8,037 nt of DNA from an uncultured Fretibacterium sp. Lineage in GTDB: Bacteria > Synergistota > Synergistia > Synergistales > Aminobacteriaceae. The first letter of the stretch is position 1; every line of letters starts with the position of its first letter. The notes beneath the pieces are model-generated. The model was not told where the DNA came from. It made no database searches and saw nothing but the letters and a program-made list of their open reading frames with translations. A program made the translations under genes and the position numbers. Below, one piece after another: positions 1 through 5,898 of this stretch. The stretch spans positions 1-8,037 of the forward strand of contig CALGGR010000287.1 in NCBI GenBank assembly GCA_937915755.1. Direction: 5' to 3'.

Positions 1-1
1 T

Positions 2-2245
2 AAAACAGATATTATTCAAGTACTGATAAAATTAAGTGTAGATGTCAATGCAAGAGACAATGAAGGCAATACCGCGCTTATATCTTTGGTAAAAAACTAT
101 AAACGGTCACGAAATCATTTGATCACAGGTATCATAGATGAAATAGGCTGCCTGTTGAAAGCTGGTGCAGATGTAAACGCTCAAAATAACGACGGAATAA
201 CTGCCCTTATGTATGCAACAAGTGCAGATATTCAGTATGCAATATTAGGACTGCTTGCTGAAGGTGCACATCCTAACATAAGAGCTAAAGACGGAACAGT
301 TGCAAAGATCGAACACCAAAAACTTTTTGAAGCGTTAGAAAATATAATGTACAGTCCTCTTATGGTAAATTTAGGTTCCAGCATTAACTATGCAAGAGTA
401 ACAAGAGAACTTATACAAGCAGGAATTGATATTGACGCAAGAGATGAGAAAGGCTGGCCAATATTATTTAAATCAGTAGCAAATGGCAATACCCAAGCGG
501 TAAAAGGCTTAATAGAAGGGGGTGCTAATGTCAACGTAACAGGAGGCAAAGCAAATATTACCCCAATTATGCAGGCTGTTGCAGATAATAATACTGAAAT
601 AATAAAAATTCTCGCTGAAAAAGGCGCAAATATTGAAGTAAGGGACAACGATGGAGAAACTCCGCTTTTTATGGCTATAAGTGATAGCAAAATTGAAACT
701 GTTAACGCTCTTATCGAAAGCGGTGTAAATGTCAATACCAGAAATAACAATGGCATTACAGCATTGATGGCGGCTTGCATCTCAGATAGAGTGGACATTG
801 TCAAAGAGTTAATTCACGCCGGGGCAAACATTAACGCTAAAGACGACAAATTAGGGGCTACAGCTTTAATTATAACTGCTGTTTTAGGAAGTAATCCCGA
901 AATTATCAGAACGCTTTTGGACGCAGGAGCAGATCCGAACTTAACCAGCAACGAAGGCGGCAGAGCAATAGATTACATTAGAGCTAATGAAAAACTTAAT
1001 CGTACTGAGGCTGTTAATATGCTCATCAAAGCAATGAACTCATCATCAGCTAATATTGATGTATTCAAACTGGCAGGAAGCGGTACTCTTCAAGAACTTC
1101 AAGATGCCGTTGCAAAAGGTGCTAAATTCAACGTTATGAGAAATATTGAAAATGGTGATGATACAGAACTTTTCTTTATTGGTGAAACTCCTCTGCATAT
1201 CGCCGCCGCATTTAATCAGAATCCGGGCGTTATAAAATTTCTCGTTTCACAAGGACTTGATGTGAACGCTGCTGCTGACAACGGTGGCACAGGAGGTTCT
1301 CCCGAAGGTAATCCATTATCGTGCGCTGTAAGGTATAAAAATATCAACGCTGTAAGAGAACTTTTAGCGGCAGGAGCAGACCCTAACAGTTATAGCTGTG
1401 ATGGGTATGAGTCATCAGGCAATCCGATTGCAATAATTGCTCTGGATTATGATGATAACCCTATTGCTCAAACTATGCTGAAAACTCTTATTGAAGCTGG
1501 CAGCAATGTAAATGGTGGAGATGATCATTATGTTCCGGCAGAGTACAAGAACTCTTATTTGCTTCCTAGAGATCAATGGTCTTCTTTAGATTTCAGGAAA
1601 AATGAGAATGAAAATGTAAGTTCAGCTGAGTTGAGTTATTTCTATAGTTCATCAACGCCGCTGATTTTTGCTGTCCTCTCAAATAAACCTAACATAGCTA
1701 ATACACTTCTTGACTTCAATGCTAATCCTAATATTTACAACGCTGAAGGTAAACTTGCGCTGGATTACGCCAATGAATTGCCAGATTACTCACTCATAAA
1801 AAGCTCCCCAGTATTTGAGAGATTAAAGAAGGCAACAACTGCAAAAACAGCCGTCGATATAAGCGCAGAATATGCCGATATGCTTTTTGCTCAAGGAAAA
1901 ATACCCATGTACGTTAGGGATAAAGGAATATTTGTCTACAATCCTAACATGAAAATGGTTCGTATTACAGGAAAAAACGTGCGGCTACGTTCTCAGCCTA
2001 ATGTTAATGCAAACGTCATAGATATAAGTGTTTATGGAGAGTGGGGGTCTATCAAATATCTTGGCGAATGGACTCACCCAAAAGGCGACAAATGGATCGT
2101 AGGAATTTATGACGATTGGAATTATCATCCCGAACCTACTCCGGAATGGGAGAAAAAAGTTATATGGGTTTCCGCCAAATATGCCAGGCCTATAACTATG
2201 GAAGAATATCGCGACTGGCAGAGTACTATAGAGCGTGCTGACTAA
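2..2245 (+). CDS. Ankyrin-repeat protein with C-terminal SH3-like domain, 5' partial
   Basis: The reading frame is open from base 2, and the residues before the first possible start (TTG at 86) already read as an ankyrin repeat (VDVNARDNEGNTAL), so the true start lies upstream of the window. About 13 ankyrin repeats are visible, many with the typical 'G-x-T-A/P-L' turn and 'LL-x-A-G-A-D-x-N' end. Numbering from the TTG, one array covers roughly residues 1-315 and a second, more irregular one 365-565, joined by a degenerate stretch. Residues about 625-705 form an SH3-like domain (GKNVRLRSQPN, then WIVGIYDD and IWVSAKYARPI). Ankyrin repeats bind proteins and SH3b domains often bind peptidoglycan or peptides; the partner is unknown. 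The N-terminus, including any signal peptide or membrane anchor, is not visible, so its location in the cell cannot be judged. It is the first visible gene of a probable three-gene unit. The domain calls are firm; the role is not. Confidence 0.9.
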   Translation, partial: KTDIIQVLIKLSVDVNARDNEGNTALISLVKNYKRSRNHLITGIIDEIGCLLKAGADVNAQNNDGITALMYATSADIQYAILGLLAEGAHPNIRAKDGTVAKIEHQKLFEALENIMYSPLMVNLGSSINYARVTRELIQAGIDIDARDEKGWPILFKSVANGNTQAVKGLIEGGANVNVTGGKANITPIMQAVADNNTEIIKILAEKGANIEVRDNDGETPLFMAISDSKIETVNALIESGVNVNTRNNNGITALMAACISDRVDIVKELIHAGANINAKDDKLGATALIITAVLGSNPEIIRTLLDAGADPNLTSNEGGRAIDYIRANEKLNRTEAVNMLIKAMNSSSANIDVFKLAGSGTLQELQDAVAKGAKFNVMRNIENGDDTELFFIGETPLHIAAAFNQNPGVIKFLVSQGLDVNAAADNGGTGGSPEGNPLSCAVRYKNINAVRELLAAGADPNSYSCDGYESSGNPIAIIALDYDDNPIAQTMLKTLIEAGSNVNGGDDHYVPAEYKNSYLLPRDQWSSLDFRKNENENVSSAELSYFYSSSTPLIFAVLSNKPNIANTLLDFNANPNIYNAEGKLALDYANELPDYSLIKSSPVFERLKKATTAKTAVDISAEYADMLFAQGKIPMYVRDKGIFVYNPNMKMVRITGKNVRLRSQPNVNANVIDISVYGEWGSIKYLGEWTHPKGDKWIVGIYDDWNYHPEPTPEWEKKVIWVSAKYARPITMEEYRDWQSTIERAD

Positions 2246-2260
2246 AAATGTATTCACGAA

Positions 2261-2266
2261 AAGGAG
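2261..2266 (+). promoter_or_regulatory. Ribosome binding site that decides the LprI-like start
   Basis: AAGGAG stands 8 nt before the ATG at 2275. It lies downstream of the alternative ATG at 2248, which has no comparable site, so the shorter protein with an intact signal peptide is favoured. Confidence 0.75.
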
Positions 2267-2274
2267 AAGAAGTA

Positions 2275-2628
2275 ATGAGTAAAAAATTTTTCGTAGTGGT
2301 TCTGTCGTTGTTCGTATTTATCTCTACGGCTGCTCAGTCTTGGGCTTTGAGTGATTATGAATATCTCACCATGAAGAATAATTATCCGCCATACGCTAGA
2401 GCAGAGAAAAGATTGACGCGGATATGGAATGAATTGAAACAATCAATGTCGACGAGTGATTTTCAGGAACTGAGGAAAAGCCAGCTTGCTTGGATTAGAG
2501 GTGGCCGTGATGAAGATGCTGAAATTTATATGGAGAGGGATTATTCACGTGCAGAGGCTTACACTATGGCAACTGAAGCACGAGCTGAATATCTGAATGA
2601 CATTCTGAAGACTTACTATATGGAATAA
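2275..2628 (+). CDS. Secreted LprI-like (DUF1311) protein
   Basis: The product is a 117-residue exported protein. An ATG at 2248 is in frame, but the ATG at 2275 is chosen because an AAGGAG ribosome site (2261-2266) lies at the right distance before it, and because the protein then starts as a classic Sec signal peptide: MSKK, a hydrophobic core (FFVVVLSLFVFIS), and a likely cleavage after SWA (residue 24). The mature part matches the LprI/DUF1311 pattern: a helix with LTRIWNELKQSMS, the core LRKSQLAWIRGGRDEDAE (residues 66-83), then a helix rich in Ala and Glu. LprI of Mycobacterium tuberculosis is known as a lysozyme inhibitor, and many family members are uncharacterised periplasmic proteins. 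Unlike many relatives, it has no cysteine, so the usual disulfide is absent. It sits 29 nt after the ankyrin gene, suggesting cotranscription. The family call is good; lysozyme inhibition is inferred only. Confidence 0.8.
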   Translation: MSKKFFVVVLSLFVFISTAAQSWALSDYEYLTMKNNYPPYARAEKRLTRIWNELKQSMSTSDFQELRKSQLAWIRGGRDEDAEIYMERDYSRAEAYTMATEARAEYLNDILKTYYME

Positions 2629-2675
2629 ATCATATAGCAGCAAAGATGTAATTATAGAATGTGCTGATTAGAACT

Positions 2676-2682
2676 AGGGAGG
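2676..2682 (+). promoter_or_regulatory. Ribosome binding site of the large membrane protein
   Basis: AGGGAGG lies 10 nt before the ATG at 2693. The 64-bp gap before this gene (2629-2692) holds a TAGAAT box at 2655-2660 but no convincing -35 partner, so a separate promoter here is weakly supported and cotranscription with the upstream genes is preferred. Confidence 0.7.
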
Positions 2683-2692
2683 AAAAGTATTT

Positions 2693-5602
2693 ATGAATAT
2701 CCTTGCTTTTATTATTTCATTGATAGCAGGTCTCATTTCCTTTTTACAGGGAGGTTGTTCCACTGTAATTGGGGCAATCGGTTCAGGCATAGGCGAACAA
2801 GTTGGAGGGTATGAAGGATTAAAGATTGCCAGAGAAGGAGCTTTAATAGGGGGCGCAGGTTTTCTCGTCGTTTTAGCGGCATTGATAGCTATCATAGGCG
2901 GCTGCTTAGCTTTACCACGTCAAAAGGCTTCTTGCTGGTTATTGTCTATAAGTTCAGGTATGTGTCTTATAGCTTTTGTTGCTTCCGGGGGAACGTATAA
3001 CGATATTGGTATTTGGGCAATTGCATATGCTGTTGCTGCATTGTGCGCGTATATAGGATGTAAAAAAAATAATCCTTCTGAACAAAAAATATCAAGTGTC
3101 AGTTATACTCCTGTAGATTTAGGAAATTCCAGTACAGTAAATCAATCTTCCCCCAAACCTATAGATATAGATACTTATGGGAGCAACATAACTACTTCTA
3201 CACCCCAAAAATTACCCCAAAAATTTGCAGCAGAAAAAAAAGAAAAGTACGAACCCGTTATAGGTCTCGAAACTGACGCACTGATTAAACGAGCATTTCT
3301 ATTCCTTGATGATGGTCAATTCTATGACGCGGGCAGATACCTTAATCAGGCACTAAACCAAGACGCAGAGGACGCACGTATTCATATCGGACTGCTTATG
3401 CTTGCTCATAAATCTCATAATATTGAAGAGCTTATTGAATGTCTTGATACTCCGATTGAAGATGAAAAACTATTTCAGAGAGCTTTACGTTTCTCGGATA
3501 AGGAATATAAATCACAGCTTGAGTTTTATGCTCGTTCCAGCAAAGAGAAACTTGAACATAAGCGTCTTGCAGAAGAAGCTGAGAAGGAAAGGCAATATCA
3601 GGAAATTCTGACGCTCAAGAGTACGGCCTCAAGTGAGATAGAACTTTCGGAACTCAAGAAACGCATTGACCTTCTCAGGCCATATAAAGACACGGATAAA
3701 CTTTTCGACGATGTCAGCGAGACACTTCAAGAAGTAGAAAACGAAAGACGCTATCAGGAAATTCTGGCACTCAAGGGTAACGCTACCAGTTTAAGTGATT
3801 TGCAGCAACTATTACAGCTTGTCTTCAGTCTACAGCCATACAAAGACACTGAGCAGATTTACAACGAAGTCAATAAGACATTAAAACTAGAAAATAAGTA
3901 CCAAGATGCTAGGCTGGAACTTCAAAATGCTAATACAATTTCTGCTCTACAGAATGTCATTTCTATCCTTGAGGAACTTAATGAATATAAAGATTCGGAA
4001 AAGCTGCTTGAGGAAGCACAATCCAAACTCGATGCTATCGAAGAATCCGAACGAAGACGCAAGAAGATGATTGTAGCATTATGTGTTCTAGCAGCTATTG
4101 GTGCAGGGTCATTCTTCGGCTGGAGATGGTATAAGGATAAACAGGCTGCAACCGCAAGGCAGAACGCGATTATTGCATTCTTTGAGGGACGCTATGATGA
4201 GGCTGACAAAGCAATAACAGATATTACAGCTTCAGATGATGAATATGTAACTCATGCCGCACTATTGTATATTAAAGCACTCATTAAGGATAAAAATTCT
4301 GATTCTGTAGTCATATCACCAAATATCACAGAAAATGATAGTAAGTTTTATTCGTCCTTTAATGAAGCTAATAACCTTGCTGAAAATTATATTAATACAC
4401 TAGACGCAAATATCTTTCTCGGTGATACTTATATGTACGGATGGGGACATGATAAGGATCTCAATAAGGCACTCAAACATTTTAACCTTTCTGCAGAAAG
4501 CGGCGATATTTATTCTCATTTCGCAATCGCTAGTATCTATAAGGCTATTGGCAGTAATCAGGAGGCCTTGAAATGGTATCAGAAACTTGCCGATGCCGGG
4601 AACTCAGTAGCACAAAAAGAAATACGTACCTTAAATGAGGAAATGAAAAAGCCTAAACCGTCAGCAATACCTCAAACTACAAGTTCTCAATATGCTACTA
4701 GCACTCAAATAGAAAGATGGTACGAGTTAGGCAATAAATACCTTGAAGATAAAAATTACTCACAAGCTGTTTATTATTTCAGAATGGCCGTAGAGCAAAA
4801 TTATGCTCCAGCTCAGGATAAATTAGGCTGGATGTACCAAAACGGCTGGGGAGTTGAAAAAGACTATTCAAAGGCTAAAGAGTTTTACTTGAAGGCAGCC
4901 AATCAAGGGAATAGTTTTGCTCAAGCTAGCATGGGACTTCTTTACTTCAGAGGCTGGGGTGTTCATCAAGATCTGGAACAAGCTCTCGAATGGTACAAGA
5001 AGGCTGCGGCTCAAGGTAATCAAGGAGCAAGAAAACGCTGTGAAGAAATTGAACGCATAATATCTAATAGGAACAATCAGCAGAGATTTTCGCAGCTTGA
5101 TCGTCAAGGGGGTTTTCCCGTTGCTGCCACAATATCAGGCAATAAAGTTAATGTTAGACGCTCACCTACGATTAATTCATCAAGCGTCAATCAACTTAAC
5201 TCCGGACATCCTGTAAGCGTATCTCGGTTAAGTTCTGAAAGTGATGGCGACTGGTACTATGTCAGAACAGCAAGCGGTACTCAAGGCTGGGTTAAAGGTG
5301 ATTATGTTGCTCTGAATAATAACGTCCAACGCACACAGCAGGAACTAGATAACAGGGAAAAAAGCCTTCCAGCAAGAGGTGAAGTTACAATCATTAGGAT
5401 CGGTAACAGTACAGGGAACAAATTAAATCTTCGCAATATCCCTTCAACTGCACGAACATCAAAAGTTATTACTGAGATGACTACAGGTGATAAATTTACT
5501 GCTCTGGAACGCTTTGCTGAAGAAGAACGCGATTGGTATCGCATTAGAACTGATGATTATGAGGAAGGCTGGATTTCAGGCAGATTTATTCGACTTCGGT
5601 AA
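2693..5602 (+). CDS. Multi-domain membrane protein: 4 TM, helical YKD repeats, TM, Sel1/TPR repeats, two SH3b domains
   Basis: The 969-residue product begins with about four membrane segments (residues 3-18, 50-73, 80-98, 104-122), followed by a polar linker (125-190). A TPR-like helical stretch (195-290) leads into three tandem units of about 50 residues (299-348, 351-400, 401-449), each ending in PYKDT/EYKDS plus an amphipathic helix. A fifth membrane segment (460-478) follows the positive cluster RRRKK. By the positive-inside rule the helical part is then cytoplasmic and the rest is outside. The outer part has Sel1/TPR repeats (571-640 and 675-778, with GWMYQNGWGVEKDYSKA and LYFRGWGVHQDLEQA) and two SH3b domains (about 810-875 and 896-969, with VNVRRSP, GWVKGDYV, LNLRNIP and GWISGRFI). 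The start is supported by AGGGAGG at 2676-2682. It probably belongs with the two upstream genes. A scaffold or sensor linking cytoplasm and cell wall is an inference; no catalytic motif is seen. Confidence 0.88.
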   Translation: MNILAFIISLIAGLISFLQGGCSTVIGAIGSGIGEQVGGYEGLKIAREGALIGGAGFLVVLAALIAIIGGCLALPRQKASCWLLSISSGMCLIAFVASGGTYNDIGIWAIAYAVAALCAYIGCKKNNPSEQKISSVSYTPVDLGNSSTVNQSSPKPIDIDTYGSNITTSTPQKLPQKFAAEKKEKYEPVIGLETDALIKRAFLFLDDGQFYDAGRYLNQALNQDAEDARIHIGLLMLAHKSHNIEELIECLDTPIEDEKLFQRALRFSDKEYKSQLEFYARSSKEKLEHKRLAEEAEKERQYQEILTLKSTASSEIELSELKKRIDLLRPYKDTDKLFDDVSETLQEVENERRYQEILALKGNATSLSDLQQLLQLVFSLQPYKDTEQIYNEVNKTLKLENKYQDARLELQNANTISALQNVISILEELNEYKDSEKLLEEAQSKLDAIEESERRRKKMIVALCVLAAIGAGSFFGWRWYKDKQAATARQNAIIAFFEGRYDEADKAITDITASDDEYVTHAALLYIKALIKDKNSDSVVISPNITENDSKFYSSFNEANNLAENYINTLDANIFLGDTYMYGWGHDKDLNKALKHFNLSAESGDIYSHFAIASIYKAIGSNQEALKWYQKLADAGNSVAQKEIRTLNEEMKKPKPSAIPQTTSSQYATSTQIERWYELGNKYLEDKNYSQAVYYFRMAVEQNYAPAQDKLGWMYQNGWGVEKDYSKAKEFYLKAANQGNSFAQASMGLLYFRGWGVHQDLEQALEWYKKAAAQGNQGARKRCEEIERIISNRNNQQRFSQLDRQGGFPVAATISGNKVNVRRSPTINSSSVNQLNSGHPVSVSRLSSESDGDWYYVRTASGTQGWVKGDYVALNNNVQRTQQELDNREKSLPARGEVTIIRIGNSTGNKLNLRNIPSTARTSKVITEMTTGDKFTALERFAEEERDWYRIRTDDYEEGWISGRFIRLR
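3587..4039 (+). repeat. Three tandem ~50-residue 'YKD' helical repeats within the membrane-protein gene
   Basis: Units at about 3587-3736, 3743-3892 and 3893-4039 encode related helix pairs. The first two are clearly alike (QYQEILTLK / RYQEILALK, then LLRPYKDTDKLF / SLQPYKDTEQIY), including shared DNA such as CAGGAAATTCTG. The third (KYQDARLEL, then ELNEYKDSEKLL) has drifted further. The pattern suggests duplication of one unit. Confidence 0.75.
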
Positions 5603-5633
5603 GGATATATTAATTACATAACTATCAATCGTA

Positions 5634-5692
5634 CAAGACAACAGGAAGGACAGGCACCACCACAACTTGATCTTGGCCTTCCTGTTGTCTTG
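5634..5692 (+). terminator. Perfect 16-bp inverted repeat, possible terminator
   Basis: CAAGACAACAGGAAGG (5634-5649) and its exact reverse complement (5677-5692) flank a 27-nt loop, starting 31 bp after the stop of the large membrane-protein gene. The position fits a transcription terminator for the upstream unit. However, the loop is long and neither side has a T-run, so it is not a standard intrinsic terminator. It could instead be an RNA-stability hairpin or a leftover of a mobile-element end. The repeat is certain; the function is not. Confidence 0.45.
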
Positions 5693-5717
5693 AGTTACTC
5701 TACTGCTATAACCTATT

Positions 5718-5784
5718 TGTCATTCAATCCACTCTGTCATAATCTTACTTTATCAATTTAAATGACAAATGACGAACTATGACA
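5718..5784. promoter_or_regulatory. Symmetric array of four TGTCAT/ATGACA half-sites, candidate protein-binding region
   Basis: TGTCAT occurs at 5718-5723 and 5735-5740, and ATGACA at 5762-5767 and 5779-5784. Both pairs have starts 17 bp apart, and the whole set is mirror-symmetric around base 5751. The first TGTCAT and the first ATGACA are also part of a longer inverted repeat, ATTTGTCATT (5715-5724) and AATGACAAAT (5761-5770). A near copy, ATGACG, lies at 5769-5774. The bases between the hexamers are not symmetric, as expected for protein-binding half-sites. The array ends 36 bp before the -35 box. It may bind an activator, a replication initiator or a recombinase. Confidence 0.5.
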
Positions 5785-5820
5785 ATTTATTAATCTTCTT
5801 AAAGCCTTATGAATACTAAC

Positions 5821-5849
5821 TTGACAAAGATTTTTCGCTATGGCAAAAT
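5821..5849 (+). promoter_or_regulatory. Sigma-70-type promoter for the ATPase gene
   Basis: A perfect -35 box TTGACA (5821-5826) is followed after exactly 17 bp by CAAAAT (5844-5849), which matches four of six -10 consensus positions. Transcription would start near 5856, leaving a leader of about 43 nt before the ATG at 5899. Confidence 0.6.
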
Positions 5850-5884
5850 GCTCCAACAATAAGACAGATAATCAATTTTTAGGG

Positions 5885-5892
5885 AAAGGAGG
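5885..5892 (+). promoter_or_regulatory. Strong ribosome binding site of the ATPase gene
   Basis: AAAGGAGG is placed 6 nt before the ATG at 5899. An in-frame TAA at 5869-5871 rules out a longer start, so the short N-terminus of the protein is real in this sequence. Confidence 0.8.
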
Positions 5893-5898
5893 ATTTAT

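Larger units (their letters stand above)
5603..5898. other. 296-bp intergenic region between the envelope module and the ATPase module
   Basis: No convincing coding frame is seen. From left to right it holds the 16-bp inverted repeat, a symmetric set of TGTCAT/ATGACA hexamers in an AT-rich tract, a sigma-70-like promoter and a strong ribosome site. No tRNA or tRNA fragment was recognised. The change in gene content across it makes it a likely module boundary. Confidence 0.7.

Noticed and set aside
86..90. TTG at 86 as the true start of the ankyrin gene
   Set aside because: The frame is open to the window edge and encodes ankyrin-repeat sequence before this codon; no ribosome site precedes it.
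388..804. Minus-strand frames opposite the ankyrin gene and others (1985-2257, 2254-2442, 2674-2895, 4868-5107, 5302-5544)
   Set aside because: They lie antisense to clear genes, have no recognisable domains, and are explained by the codon pattern of the true gene.
2248..2274. Upstream ATG at 2248 as the start of the LprI-like gene
   Set aside because: It has no ribosome site and would put nine polar residues before the signal peptide; ATG 2275 has AAGGAG at the right spacing.
3062..3069. A8 runs in the membrane-protein linker (also around 3234-3241) as slippage sites
   Set aside because: They encode lysines in an uninterrupted frame, and no alternative frame of useful length opens from them.
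3402..3611. Short plus-strand frame inside the membrane-protein gene
   Set aside because: It is an out-of-frame shadow in the helical-repeat region with no ribosome site.
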